A stretch of DNA of 64,000 nucleotides. Origin: an uncultured Lachnospiraceae bacterium. Lineage in GTDB: Bacteria; Bacillota; Clostridia; Lachnospirales; Lachnospiraceae. The stretch covers positions 1-64,000 of the forward strand of contig CAKRYY010000002.1 of the NCBI GenBank assembly GCA_934432885.1, in the 5' to 3' direction. Of this stretch, positions 51,955 through 61,942 are shown in pieces. A model generated the notes under the pieces. That model saw only the letters and a list, made by a program, of their open reading frames with translations. It ran no database searches and was not told the origin of the DNA. The position numbers were made by a program, and so were the translations under genes. How positions within the stretch are numbered: position 1 is the stretch's first letter; each line of letters starts with the position of its first letter.

Positions 51955-53724
51955 TTACTCTTCCTCACTGTAAACTGCCCGCAGCGTAAAAGGGATTCCA
52001 TCGTACGGCTGCGTAAAATCGTAAGGCTCTCCGGTATCCTCCAAAATCCAGCCAGCAAAGCGATAGCCCTCAAGCTTAGGGTCCCGCGGCTCTGCAAGCG
52101 TCCTTCCCTCTACCGCATCTATATTCTTCACATAAATCGTACCTTCGCCTGCATCCAGAGGAATTTTATCATAAGCCCTTCCCTCCAGCCAGATGTCTGT
52201 AAGAAACGCCTTACGCTTCGTTAAAAATTCCTTGATGCCATCAATTTCTGCCTGATACTCCTGCTCAAATGCCAGCTCATTCCCATATTTAAAATCTTCA
52301 AAGGGGTCCCAGCGCATGTAGTCCATCGCGGCGCTCTCCCAGACCTCATCACGATAAGCATCTATCTTCGTCTCTAACATTCCATCAATAGCAGGAACGG
52401 CCGTTTGGGCAAACTCTTCTATCACTCTTTCCCGGAAAGCCGGAATCTGCCACAAATCATACCACCAGGAAGCATCCTCCTGCTTCGCTGCCGCATAAAT
52501 CCCCTGCGGAGTCTGAAAATCAACCGGTCTGGTATGCTCAATCAGGGGATTGCCCAGCGTCTTATCATAGTCCCATACGGGACCGGCATATAAAAGCTGC
52601 CCCTCACCTGCATCCTGATAGAAATACTGGCTTGTATACATTGCATCCAGATTTTTTCCGATTTCTTCAATCAGATATTTCCGCGCAAAGCTCGTCATAT
52701 CCAGCCGGTCTTTCGGAAACGTACCCAACCGGATGCTATCCTCTGCGTTCTGGAAGCATTGCTCTATATAGGCAAGCTGCGCAGCCGTAGGCTGCTTCGG
52801 GCGTTTTACTACCACATTTTGTCCATTGGTTGTCTGAAAACGGTACTCTGCCTCTGCCAAACGATCCTCCGTATTATATTCCAGTGTAACCAGAAATCCC
52901 GTCTTTGTATCCCGGGTATCCGTATTGATTGCAATGCCGCCTGCGCCTGTTTCCACCTTCTCTGAGAGCTGATAGCTGCCCCGATACTCCTCATTGACAT
53001 ACAAATCCACAAACCGGCTGACAGGCGAATAGGGAAGCCCCATATCCGCTGCCATATCATACATAATTCTGTCCCGCAAAAGAGACTGGTCCTGTCTGTT
53101 TGCCAAAAGGATGTACTTCTTTTTATTACCGCTGCCAAGCAGATCAGCGCTATCCTCTAACGTCATCTGGTAAGGCTTTTTATCCTCTAAAAAGGTCGCA
53201 TTTCCTCGCGACTTTAATTTTTCCAGCTTTCCTTCCGAAAGCAAGCTGCCGTCTGCATTGACCATCCGATACCAGCCCGGTTCGCCGTTTCCCTTTTTCT
53301 CCTCAATATAGGTCAGGCTGCCAGACTGTGTTGTCAGAAAAAGCGCCGGTACTGTGCCAGAATGTAAAACTACCACCTGAAAACTGTTATCTCCGACCTG
53401 CAGACTGTGTTCCCCCTTAAGAAGTGTTGTCAGTTCACCGCTTCGCGGCAGCAGATCGCCATCCCAGCTTACTTTTTTTCCATACACTCCAGTGATTCTG
53501 CCACCGTCATCCTCCTCCCAGAAGGAGGGCAGAAACAAATATTCTTTATTATCATAGTAATTATGCCAGAGCTTTATTGTAGCCTCTCCAGCTCCGGTTT
53601 CTATACTGACCGCTATTTTATCCCATGTAACAGGCTGCTTCCTTCGCATCCACCCTATAAGAAGCAGGCAAATGCAAAGGCCTCCACAGGCTGCCGCCAG
53701 GATAAAAATTTTCCCTTTTTTCAT
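51955..53724 (-). CDS. CotH-type kinase family protein with B-repeat-like tail
   Basis: 589 residues, paralogue of 35291-37270. N-terminal helix (about 6-25), beta-rich region (about 35-130), CotH domain with KSRGNATFLEDKKPYQM, LLANRQDQSLLRDRI, YVNEEYRGSYQLSEK and GPVWDYDKTLGNP, and the same kind of C-terminal repeat (EGYRFAGWILEDTGEPYDF). RBS AAGG. It is in an operon with GT4, SGNH, MBOAT and a flippase, so its target is probably outside the cell, on a surface protein or polymer. Kinase activity is inferred from family. Confidence 0.9.
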   Translation of the reverse strand: MKKGKIFILAAACGGLCICLLLIGWMRRKQPVTWDKIAVSIETGAGEATIKLWHNYYDNKEYLFLPSFWEEDDGGRITGVYGKKVSWDGDLLPRSGELTTLLKGEHSLQVGDNSFQVVVLHSGTVPALFLTTQSGSLTYIEEKKGNGEPGWYRMVNADGSLLSEGKLEKLKSRGNATFLEDKKPYQMTLEDSADLLGSGNKKKYILLANRQDQSLLRDRIMYDMAADMGLPYSPVSRFVDLYVNEEYRGSYQLSEKVETGAGGIAINTDTRDTKTGFLVTLEYNTEDRLAEAEYRFQTTNGQNVVVKRPKQPTAAQLAYIEQCFQNAEDSIRLGTFPKDRLDMTSFARKYLIEEIGKNLDAMYTSQYFYQDAGEGQLLYAGPVWDYDKTLGNPLIEHTRPVDFQTPQGIYAAAKQEDASWWYDLWQIPAFRERVIEEFAQTAVPAIDGMLETKIDAYRDEVWESAAMDYMRWDPFEDFKYGNELAFEQEYQAEIDGIKEFLTKRKAFLTDIWLEGRAYDKIPLDAGEGTIYVKNIDAVEGRTLAEPRDPKLEGYRFAGWILEDTGEPYDFTQPYDGIPFTLRAVYSEEE

Positions 53725-53738
53725 GTGTTATGCCTTTT

Positions 53739-54872
53739 CTATTTTCTCAAAAGAAGGTTCTCATAAAAGGCGGCAAGCCATTTCGCATTGTCACTTACCG
53801 CATAGCCTGCCTGTGCAACCTGCTCCGCATAGCTTTCCCGCATGCGGACCGCAGATAGCATTTGAAGCGCCATATCCGCCCATTTTTCTTCTGAAGCCGA
53901 AAGCGGCAGCGTCTGTACCAAATCCGTTATCACAACCTCATCTGTCACCACATCTGACATCAGAATCGGAAGCCCTGCCGCCTGCGCTTCTACAAGTGTT
54001 ACCGGAAGTCCTTCAAATAAAGAAGGAAAGACAACTGCGTCCGCAGCAGCCATCAATGCGGGAATATCCTCACGGATTCCCAGAAAATGTACCCTGTCTG
54101 CAATGCCCGCCGCCTGTGCCTGCTCCTGAAGCCTTTGCGCAAGCGGTCCCTCGCCGCACAGCCAAAGCTGCGCAGCAGCATTTTTCCGCAGTATTGCAGC
54201 AAAAATTCGCAGCAAAAAGGTATGATTCTTTTGTTCCTCCATGCGTCCTATATGCAAAAATACCAAGGCATTCTGCTTATCTGGTTCCTTTGCCATCGCT
54301 ATCCGCATCTGGTTTCTGACATTTTCTGAAAATCGAAAAGCCTCCGGCTCAATCCCATTTTTCAGAACATAAAAATGACTGCTCTGGCAGGCGCGTTTTC
54401 CATAAAGCCAAATACCCGCCCGCTTTGAGCAGGCAAGAAGTTCATCTGCCAGAAAGCGCAGCGGATACTGTAGAATATTTTTAACAAGCGCCGAAAAACC
54501 TCTCCCGGAGGACGTGTTGTGACTGTGAACAATCGTAACCAGCCCCGCCTTCTTTGCCTCTGAAAGGTAAAGCGCGGCGGTACTTCTTACATGCCCATGA
54601 ATGATTCGATATTCAGGATGCTCTCTGAAAAAGCGCCGCCATTGCCTGCGATACGAAAAGAGCGTTCTCATACGAAAGGGCTCCATACTGTAAATCCGTC
54701 CTCCAAGCCTGGAAACCTCTTCCGTATAGTCGCAGACATCCCGCGTATGAATTACAAAGTCAAACTGAAACCGGCTTCTGTCTATATGCCGGTAAAGGTT
54801 CATAATCATGGTTTCCGCACCGCCTCTATCCAGCCGTCCCAGTACCTGTAATATCCGTATCTGTTCTTCCAT
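53739..54872 (-). CDS. Family 4 glycosyltransferase
   Basis: 377 residues, GT-B fold. RILQVLGRLDRGGAETMIMN at the start, IIHGHVRSTAALY, HSHNTSSGRG, then VFLHIGRMEEQKNHTFLL and EX7E in EGLPVTLVEAQAAG. ATG at 54872 is favoured over TTG at 54893 since AGG lies 7-9 bases upstream of it. It follows the SGNH gene and precedes CotH in the same operon. Confidence 0.92.
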   Translation of the reverse strand: MEEQIRILQVLGRLDRGGAETMIMNLYRHIDRSRFQFDFVIHTRDVCDYTEEVSRLGGRIYSMEPFRMRTLFSYRRQWRRFFREHPEYRIIHGHVRSTAALYLSEAKKAGLVTIVHSHNTSSGRGFSALVKNILQYPLRFLADELLACSKRAGIWLYGKRACQSSHFYVLKNGIEPEAFRFSENVRNQMRIAMAKEPDKQNALVFLHIGRMEEQKNHTFLLRIFAAILRKNAAAQLWLCGEGPLAQRLQEQAQAAGIADRVHFLGIREDIPALMAAADAVVFPSLFEGLPVTLVEAQAAGLPILMSDVVTDEVVITDLVQTLPLSASEEKWADMALQMLSAVRMRESYAEQVAQAGYAVSDNAKWLAAFYENLLLRK

Positions 54873-54938
54873 TGCCGCACCTACCTTTGCCAAACCTGCC
54901 GCTCTCTGCAGCCGCCGGCTTTTAAAGCCATCCGTATA

Positions 54939-56372
54939 TTACTGTGTCTGCCGCACTGCATGCGCAGGATCATAGGCATCAAATCCGGCTATATCTGCCA
55001 GCTGTTCCCATTCATTGTCATATACGAGAATTGTCAGTCCGTCATCCACAAGCTGAAATACCTCCCGGTTCCAGGTAATGCTGTAGCCAGTAAGTCTGAT
55101 ATGGTCATTTGCCTCCGTCCAGCTCCACGCACCATCCTGCTGCCCGATAAGACCGCTGATGCACTCACCGTTCCTTACTGCAAAGCTGCCACCCTCTGCC
55201 AGAGCCTCGCCGTCAAGTCCAAATGCCTGTGCCAGAGCATCCAGAAACTCCCGCATCGGCTGCGTATCTCCCGTTACGGAAAATACAATCGTATGTCCGT
55301 CATAAGGAAGCAGATTCATATATTCCGGCAAAGCATCCGTTCTGGAAAGGATTTCATTCTGTCTGTCATGCGCACGCTCCCGCAGGGCAATATCCCAGCC
55401 GTTTTCGCCATCAGTTCCTCTCCAGTCCTGCAAATCATAATGCTCCTTTAAATATGCACCCATATAGTCAGAAGCTTTTTTTGAGCCATAACGGTTAAAA
55501 TGCGTATTATCCCTGAAATCTGTTGCCGTATCAACCTTAAGCTCATCCATCAGCGAATAATAATCTATAAACGGAACCTCATAGTTCTTTGCAAGTTCAC
55601 TGACCGCCTTTGTCTGACCAATATTCCACCCGACATTCGGTGATTTAAACAGAAGCAGGGAAATATCATTTTCCTTACAGAGTGCAACCATCTTTTCAAA
55701 TACCCGAATATTTTCTTCCGGAATTTCAAAGGCTTCTTCATCATAATAAGAGGAAAAGTCAAGCGGATTCTCTGACACAAGATCCGGTGTATAAGCTCCC
55801 TTGGCATAATTATCATAGCTCTCATAATTTTCAAGGAAGTCATCTCTGCCAAGCTCCTGCCAACGGTCCTTATACTGCATAAGCGGTATCAGATAGGACA
55901 ATGCTTCTCCCCTGTCATTTGGGAACATTTCCAAAAGTCCCTTAGCCTTGGTCGCAGAAAACGGCAGATCCGTAATGCCATAATTTAAGTTATCCGGAAC
56001 AAGCTCCTTGCTGATACACAGCGCCTCCAGCGCAATTACTTTGGGCTTTTGCGTTTTCAGTGCTTCCTGCATAAAAAGATAGCTTAACGCAAAGGGCTGC
56101 GCCGAGCTGCCAAAATCGTAAGCTGCAATTCCATAATCCTCATACAGCACCAGCGGATCTATAGTGCAAAACATTGTACTTGCACCCACAAAAAGCACAT
56201 CAATGCTATTTCTCTCTTCCTGATAGAAGCCCCGTACACTGTCGCTTCCCCTGTGCCCCATATTCAATTTCAAAATCTTCTGTGTGCCAAAAAGCAGCCC
56301 CGCTAAAAGCAGCAGAAAAAGTACCGCCTCTAAGATCACTCTTCCGATTTTCAAACATTTCGTCTGTTTCAT
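54939..56372 (-). CDS. SGNH-like partner of the second MBOAT
   Basis: 477 residues: N-terminal helix (about 11-30), then an extracellular SGNH/DltD-like domain with LFVGASTMF (Ser nucleophile), a middle CKENDISLLLFKSPNV block, and DNTHFNRYGS (Asp-His). About 130 residues after this form an extra C-terminal domain not seen in the first SGNH protein. Located 18 bases after the MBOAT gene. Probable acyl transfer to a secreted polymer. Confidence 0.83.
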   Translation of the reverse strand: MKQTKCLKIGRVILEAVLFLLLLAGLLFGTQKILKLNMGHRGSDSVRGFYQEERNSIDVLFVGASTMFCTIDPLVLYEDYGIAAYDFGSSAQPFALSYLFMQEALKTQKPKVIALEALCISKELVPDNLNYGITDLPFSATKAKGLLEMFPNDRGEALSYLIPLMQYKDRWQELGRDDFLENYESYDNYAKGAYTPDLVSENPLDFSSYYDEEAFEIPEENIRVFEKMVALCKENDISLLLFKSPNVGWNIGQTKAVSELAKNYEVPFIDYYSLMDELKVDTATDFRDNTHFNRYGSKKASDYMGAYLKEHYDLQDWRGTDGENGWDIALRERAHDRQNEILSRTDALPEYMNLLPYDGHTIVFSVTGDTQPMREFLDALAQAFGLDGEALAEGGSFAVRNGECISGLIGQQDGAWSWTEANDHIRLTGYSITWNREVFQLVDDGLTILVYDNEWEQLADIAGFDAYDPAHAVRQTQ

Positions 56373-56390
56373 CTCATTATTCCTTATCTA

Positions 56391-57884
56391 TCAGAACTGA
56401 AAATAAATGAAATTTTCTGCGCTGTACGAAGGTCCGTACGCACCAAATAAAACCACTGCCAGAATACAGCCAAGCAATGTAAGGTACCGGAACCAGATAC
56501 ACTGCGCAGAAAGCCAGCAGTCAAAGGTAAGCTCCCGTTTATACTTCAGCCAGTCTACCAGCAGCAGAATAATAACTGCCACAATTACAACGTGCATATA
56601 TTTTTCAGTGATGCCAAGCGTATACAGACTGCCGTCAAAAAGCGCCCAGGGATTCCATCTGGTAAACATGTGCCATAAATACTGGAAGCCGTCCCTGACT
56701 GTCGGCATTTTGAAAACAACAATAGTAAAGCACACCACCAGCCAGCATTTAACTGTCCGCACCAATCGATAGCCAAACGATTCCGTTTTGGTATGGAGCT
56801 TATTGTTTACCTTCGTGATAATCGGCCTTGCAATATCATCTCCAATTTCACATATTCCCTGCAGCAATCCCCACATGATAAAATGCCATGCAGCGCCATG
56901 CCAGATTCCACTGACAAAGAAGGTTATCATCAGATTTCTGTACCGCTTCAGGGTGCCCTTTCGATTTCCCCCAAGCGGAATATAGACATAATCCCTTAAC
57001 CATGTACCCAAGGAGAGGTGCCATCTTGCCCAGTATTCCCGCACTGTCTTTGCAAAAAATGGTGCACGGAAATTTTCTGTCAGCTTAAAGCCCATAATCT
57101 TTGCCATACCTGCCGCCATATCAATACAGCCTGCAAAATCCGCATAAAGCTGAATGTAGAATGCAGCCGCAGCAACAAAAAGCTCTGTAGAACCAAAAGA
57201 CTGGTAATCACTAAATACTGTGCCGGTTAAAAGCGAAAGCCTGTCCGCAATCACCAGCTTTTCAAAGTATCCCCACGCCATCCTGCTGATGCCCTCTGTA
57301 ATCCGTCCAAAGTCCCATAGGGAAAAAGAGGAGCATGCTCTGATCTGGTTCAGAAAATCCGCCCTTTCAATCGGTCCGACTATAATCTTGGGGAAAAATG
57401 AAATATACAGTGCATAATACAGGAAATTATGCTCAGCCTGTATTTTTCCCATATAAATATCTGCAAGATAGCTAATCATCTGAAAGGTAAAATACGAAAT
57501 TCCCGCCGGTAAAATCAAAGAAAATGGCAGAGAAAGCGGCGCTGCTCCAAACCGCCCTGTTACCATATTCAGGCTCTCAAGGAAAAAGCCTGTATATTTG
57601 AAAAGAAAAAGCACCGCCAGAACCGTTCCTGCGCCTGCCCAGAAAACAAATCTTTTTTTCTTTTTTTCCGCTTCCTTCCCCTGAAGCTGCTCTAACCTGA
57701 TTCCTGTAAAGTAGGAAGCTGCAGTTACCGCCAGCAAAATCAGAAGCGCTTTTACAGAAAAGCAGGCATAGAAGACATAGCTTGCTATCAGCAGCCACAC
57801 TGCCCTGCATTTACGCGGAATTACAAAATACAAAAGCAATACAGCAGGTAGAAATATAAAAAACTGGTAAGAATAAAATAGCAT
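56391..57884 (-). CDS. Second MBOAT family acyltransferase (AlgI-like)
   Basis: 497-residue polytopic protein. Motifs: MLFYSYQFFIFLPAVLLLYF, FPKIIVGPIERADF, YADFAGCIDMAAGMAKIMG, NFRAPFFAKTVREYWARWHLSL and GIWHGAAWHFIMWGLLQG. The last motif has Gln where the first MBOAT and many relatives have His (WGALHG); the earlier WHG His is kept. RBS AGGAG. It is followed by the SGNH gene and preceded by a GT-C gene. Donor thioester and target are unknown. Confidence 0.93.
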   Translation of the reverse strand: MLFYSYQFFIFLPAVLLLYFVIPRKCRAVWLLIASYVFYACFSVKALLILLAVTAASYFTGIRLEQLQGKEAEKKKKRFVFWAGAGTVLAVLFLFKYTGFFLESLNMVTGRFGAAPLSLPFSLILPAGISYFTFQMISYLADIYMGKIQAEHNFLYYALYISFFPKIIVGPIERADFLNQIRACSSFSLWDFGRITEGISRMAWGYFEKLVIADRLSLLTGTVFSDYQSFGSTELFVAAAAFYIQLYADFAGCIDMAAGMAKIMGFKLTENFRAPFFAKTVREYWARWHLSLGTWLRDYVYIPLGGNRKGTLKRYRNLMITFFVSGIWHGAAWHFIMWGLLQGICEIGDDIARPIITKVNNKLHTKTESFGYRLVRTVKCWLVVCFTIVVFKMPTVRDGFQYLWHMFTRWNPWALFDGSLYTLGITEKYMHVVIVAVIILLLVDWLKYKRELTFDCWLSAQCIWFRYLTLLGCILAVVLFGAYGPSYSAENFIYFQF

Positions 57885-57886
57885 GA

Positions 57887-59707
57887 TTACTCTCCTTTGG
57901 TAATGACAAGCGGCGTGCAGCCAAGCTCCTCATACCAGTATTTATCTTCATTGCAAAGCTGAAGGGAAACTTTAGAATCTCCATTCCAGTCAAACTGCAG
58001 CGGCATATCATAATAAGCGCCCGGCGCCAGATTTTTCCAGAGATTGGTGCCGACCTCTTCCCTGTCTTTGCATGCAAGCCTTACGTTATCAAAATCCGTG
58101 TTGATAAAGCTTTCGCCTGTGTTGGTTACACGCACCGTTGCATAACAGGTATCCCCTTCCTCCTCCTGGGAAATCAGCTCATAGCTTACATCCGCTTTCA
58201 TGTCCCGGGGATACCTGGCATAATAATATAGCGGCGTTTCATATTCATCCAATACGATTTCCAGACTTCCCTGCTCACTTGCCGCATCCAGCAGCGGACC
58301 AATCCGCTCCGTCGGTGCATGGGATGCCAGTATATAACACCGATCTTCCTTAAGCACCTTGGATATATCTCCTTTGGCATCCTCCTTATCCAGCGTATCC
58401 GTCGCCCAGATAATATTATCCTGCGTTCCCTTTCCAATGTGCTGTGTATCATAGCCTATTTTATACTTTGTCACCGGAATACTCTGATAATATACATAAA
58501 CCTTCTCGCCTTCCTCTACATGCTCCTGCAAATAAGCAATCGGCTGGTTTGCCTCTTCGCCCTTCCAGAATACATTTTCCGCATGGCGGTAGACCAGAAT
58601 TCCATTATTGGTCAACATCAGCGTAAACATCAAAAAGACGGCTACCAGCTCTGCCTTGCGGCTGCTGACCGCCATTTTATCAACTGCATAAAACGCAAGA
58701 ATGGTAAACAGTGGGAAGGAAAAGCACCACAGCCTGTCGGCAATCGGAAACATGTGGATTGAAGATGCAAAGAGCGCTACCAGAAAGCCCAGCGCTATTA
58801 CCCTGCAATATCTGTTTCTTTCCCAGAAAATCCCCAAAAGCAGCGCTGCCACTACCAGCGCTGTTATAAAAATCCGCGCCTCCCGAAAGGTAATGAAAAT
58901 CTCGTATATCATCGACTGTGCCATTTTCAAATCCGCAATACTCTTTGGTATTAACGGAAAGTCGGCATTCTCCCAATAGCTCTGCATCGTAGCGCTCTGC
59001 GCGGTTCCCCGCAGCCAGTAGAAATAATAGCATAAGAAGCTTCCGCCAACACCAACGCCCGTCAGAATACTGTTCCTGACTGCCATTTTTTCCTTTGTAA
59101 AGACACCCGCAAGAAATTCGTACAGCAAAATTCCGCCAATAAAAAAGCAGGCTGGATTGGCACCCCACAAAAAAATCATATCTGCAAGTGCCATCTTCCA
59201 CCATGCAAGTCCCTTCTCTTTGTACAGGTAATAGACAACCAATACCAAAAGCACCCAGATACATTCTGAGAGATACTGCTTGAACATATTTGAATACTGC
59301 AAAAGGAAGTTCATGTTTGCAAGAAATGCGGATACAAGAATCGGATATTTTATGCGAAACAGTCTCTTCGCTGCAAACCATGACAGAAAAAGCACAAGCA
59401 CATACGAAAAAATAGAAAAGCTCCGCAGCACAAATTCCGTATTGCCGAAAACAAGCGTCAGCAGCTTTACAAGATAAAGATATAATACCGGAGCACTCTG
59501 ATCCCATTCAAAAATACCGCTTGTCAGAGTAAAAAGCGAGCGTTTGCTGAAAGAATAGGCAAGCATCGCCTCATCCAGCCAAAGGGATCTTCCGACACAG
59601 TTCATGAAAATGCTGACGCCGATTCCGGCAAAAATAATCAGCAATCCAAGAATATCCGCCGCCTTTTTTAACTTGTTTTCCTGTTTCCACGCATACCAGA
59701 CCCGCAT
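57887..59707 (-). CDS. GT39/ArnT-like membrane glycosyltransferase with C-terminal beta domain
   Basis: About 606 residues. Two helices near the start frame the GT-C acidic motif SLWLDEAMLAYSF in the first outer loop; then about ten helices, and a soluble part with LQEHVEEGEKVYVYY. A final beta domain of about 105 residues (SYELISQEEEGDTCYATVRV) is missing in the paralogue at 61943. ATG at 59707 has AAGGA eleven bases upstream; ATG at 59716 would leave only two. First gene of the operon that runs to 50727; promoter at 59750-59778. Uses a polyprenyl-phosphate sugar by family. Confidence 0.82.
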   Translation of the reverse strand: MRVWYAWKQENKLKKAADILGLLIIFAGIGVSIFMNCVGRSLWLDEAMLAYSFSKRSLFTLTSGIFEWDQSAPVLYLYLVKLLTLVFGNTEFVLRSFSIFSYVLVLFLSWFAAKRLFRIKYPILVSAFLANMNFLLQYSNMFKQYLSECIWVLLVLVVYYLYKEKGLAWWKMALADMIFLWGANPACFFIGGILLYEFLAGVFTKEKMAVRNSILTGVGVGGSFLCYYFYWLRGTAQSATMQSYWENADFPLIPKSIADLKMAQSMIYEIFITFREARIFITALVVAALLLGIFWERNRYCRVIALGFLVALFASSIHMFPIADRLWCFSFPLFTILAFYAVDKMAVSSRKAELVAVFLMFTLMLTNNGILVYRHAENVFWKGEEANQPIAYLQEHVEEGEKVYVYYQSIPVTKYKIGYDTQHIGKGTQDNIIWATDTLDKEDAKGDISKVLKEDRCYILASHAPTERIGPLLDAASEQGSLEIVLDEYETPLYYYARYPRDMKADVSYELISQEEEGDTCYATVRVTNTGESFINTDFDNVRLACKDREEVGTNLWKNLAPGAYYDMPLQFDWNGDSKVSLQLCNEDKYWYEELGCTPLVITKGE

Positions 59708-59749
59708 AAAACTCATAATCCTTCTCTTCACTTCAATTTTTATCTTTAT

Positions 59750-59778
59750 AGTATAACAAATCCCCAAAATCATGTAAA
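59750..59778 (-). promoter_or_regulatory. Promoter of the second MBOAT operon
   Basis: Minus strand TTTACA (59778-59773), 17 bases, TATACT (59755-59750) with TG one base before it (extended -10). About 40 bases before the GT-C start. Confidence 0.75.
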
Positions 59779-59856
59779 CTCTATCGTTGTTTTATTTTCC
59801 AAAGTATGTTAGCATTTACTTGGTTATACTATTATCCGAAAAGGCGGTTTTATTCT

Positions 59857-60993
59857 ATGAAAATTTGTTTTGTCCTTCCCCATTTTTACCCTTATGTGGG
59901 TGGTGGGGAACGCATTTTTTATGATATGGTGCAGGGACTTTTAAAACGCGGTCATGAAATCCGCGTCCTTGCCCGCAATGTTGGAACGGATTATCTTGGT
60001 CATAAGACGGTACTGGGGATGGATGTCTATTACTTTCCCTGGAAGTCCATGTTTGGGCACCCGTTAATTCCGATGAAAGATATTGAGGAGCATATCAGGT
60101 GGTGTGACGTCGTGCATGCCTCTATTTTTACGCCGGCCTTCCCAGCAAGCCACCTGGCGCGCAAATACCATAAGCCCTCTGTTTTGACCGTTCATGAGGT
60201 CAGAGGTCCGAAGTGGTTCTGGGTGGAGGATCCGCTGCACGCCTGTGCATTCTGGCTCTATGAACAGTTTGTATGCCGTCAGCCCTTTGACGTTTACCAC
60301 GCCGTTTCCTTAGCAACAAAGCGGGATATTTTAGCCTACTGCGGCTCTAATAAGAATGTTGTCTGCGTCTACAATGCTGTAAACGAAATGGATCCCAGCA
60401 TTGCAGAGAAATCCACTTTGAATCTGCGGGATTATTTTCATCTTGGACAGACAGAACGGATTTTTCTTTATTATGGAAGACCCGGACAGACAAAGGGTAT
60501 CTATATCTATCAAGAAGCAATCCGTACTCTGCAAACGCGTGGTGTTGATTTATCAAGTATCCGCTTCTGTTTCATTCTGGGGGCAGAGCCAGCCGGACTT
60601 CGGAAAAAATTCATTGATTCCATCCAGAAATATGGTCTTTCCAAACAGGTTCTGGTACAGGATTCGCTGCAGCGTGAGGACTTGTGCCGTTGTATCCTGC
60701 AGGCAGACTATGTCGTAGTTCCCTCTGTCACCGAGGGCTTCGGGCTGAGTGCGCTGGAAGCCTGCCAGATGGGCAAAAAAATTATTTCCAGCACAGGCGG
60801 CGCTTTAACAGAGGTCGTATATGGCGACTGCCTGTTCTTTGAAAATAGAAACAGCGAGGCGCTTGCCGACAGACTGCAGGCAGTCATTGAAAAAGGGGAT
60901 GCTGCATTTGAGTATGTTGCTCCGAAAAGTTTTCCCTATGAAGAAATGGTAGATGGGATTGAAAACATCTATCGGAATCTGATGGAAAGGTAA
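59857..60993 (+). CDS. Family 4 glycosyltransferase
   Basis: 378 residues, GT-B fold: ICFVLPHFYPYVGGGERIFY at the start (donor-loop Gly cluster), VLTVHEVRGPKWFW, IFLYYGRPGQTKGIYIY, and EX7E in EGFGLSALEACQMGKK. ATG at 59857 is chosen because the residues before it are unlike the family; AAGGCGG lies about ten bases upstream. TATACT at 59825-59830 may be its -10. It is followed after 7 bases by a GT2 gene. Confidence 0.92.
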   Translation: MKICFVLPHFYPYVGGGERIFYDMVQGLLKRGHEIRVLARNVGTDYLGHKTVLGMDVYYFPWKSMFGHPLIPMKDIEEHIRWCDVVHASIFTPAFPASHLARKYHKPSVLTVHEVRGPKWFWVEDPLHACAFWLYEQFVCRQPFDVYHAVSLATKRDILAYCGSNKNVVCVYNAVNEMDPSIAEKSTLNLRDYFHLGQTERIFLYYGRPGQTKGIYIYQEAIRTLQTRGVDLSSIRFCFILGAEPAGLRKKFIDSIQKYGLSKQVLVQDSLQREDLCRCILQADYVVVPSVTEGFGLSALEACQMGKKIISSTGGALTEVVYGDCLFFENRNSEALADRLQAVIEKGDAAFEYVAPKSFPYEEMVDGIENIYRNLMER

Positions 60994-61000
60994 ACCCTGT

Positions 61001-61942
61001 ATGAAAAGCGTTCTGCTGACTATGCCAACATATAATGGTGAAAGGTATCTGCCTGAGCTTCTTGAAAGCCTTGCCTCCCAGACCTATCCGTTTAAGCTCT
61101 ATGTCCGGGATGACGGCTCCACAGATGCTACGGTAGCTCTGCTGCATAAATATCAGGAAATGTTTCCGGAAGGAAAAGAACTCATTTTAATCAATGACCT
61201 GGATGGAAATTTTCAAAATAAAGGCCCACATGAAAACTTCCACTATATCTACGAAAAGCTTCCTGCCGCAGACTACTATTTCTTTTGCGATCAGGATGAC
61301 GTATGGGATTCCCATAAAATAGAGCGTGCCGTTTCTATCATGGAACAGTATCCGCAGGATATCCCTCTCCTGTATACGCACAATTATTATGTATGCGACG
61401 GTGAACTACAGGTACAGCACACGCTTTCGCACAGGGATTCTATCTCTCCTGATGAAATGGAAAAAATCAGTCTGCCCAAGGTCATTATGACCGGGACCTG
61501 GGCAGGAATGGGAATGGCGCAGGGATTTAACCATGCCTTAAGGAAATATGCTTTTGATGCAGGTCCCCTTACCCCTTCTGTCGCTGTGGACTGCTGGGTT
61601 TCATGGGTTGTCGCCGGTATGAATGGCAGACTGCTTTTCGATGATATGCCGCTTGCCCATTACAGACGCCATCAGGGCACCTACAGCGTTGGAAATGCAG
61701 GTGGAATCAAGCGTTATCTGGATTGGCAGAAAAACACCAACAGACACTGCCAGAATATCGTAAATGGCATCCATGATTACCATACGCTGTATGGTTCTTT
61801 GGTTTCTCCAAAACGCGCATACTTTCTGGAGCTGTTTGATGGGAAAAACCGTCTTAAAAAAATGTTTTATCCGCATAGGCTGCGCAAAAGCCTGTTAGAC
61901 GAAATTGCTTTCCGTATTCTCATGGCGATTGGAAAAATTTGA
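61001..61942 (+). CDS. Family 2 glycosyltransferase (rhamnosyltransferase-like)
   Basis: 313 residues. SVLLTMPTYNGERYLPELLE, YVRDDGSTDATVALL, YYFFCDQDDVWDSHKIE (DXD) and the acceptor helix DCWVSWVVAGMNG, all as in WbbL/WchF-type enzymes that often transfer rhamnose. RBS AAAGG. The stop touches the stop of the convergent GT-C gene. It likely works with the preceding GT4 on a side branch. Confidence 0.92.
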   Translation: MKSVLLTMPTYNGERYLPELLESLASQTYPFKLYVRDDGSTDATVALLHKYQEMFPEGKELILINDLDGNFQNKGPHENFHYIYEKLPAADYYFFCDQDDVWDSHKIERAVSIMEQYPQDIPLLYTHNYYVCDGELQVQHTLSHRDSISPDEMEKISLPKVIMTGTWAGMGMAQGFNHALRKYAFDAGPLTPSVAVDCWVSWVVAGMNGRLLFDDMPLAHYRRHQGTYSVGNAGGIKRYLDWQKNTNRHCQNIVNGIHDYHTLYGSLVSPKRAYFLELFDGKNRLKKMFYPHRLRKSLLDEIAFRILMAIGKI

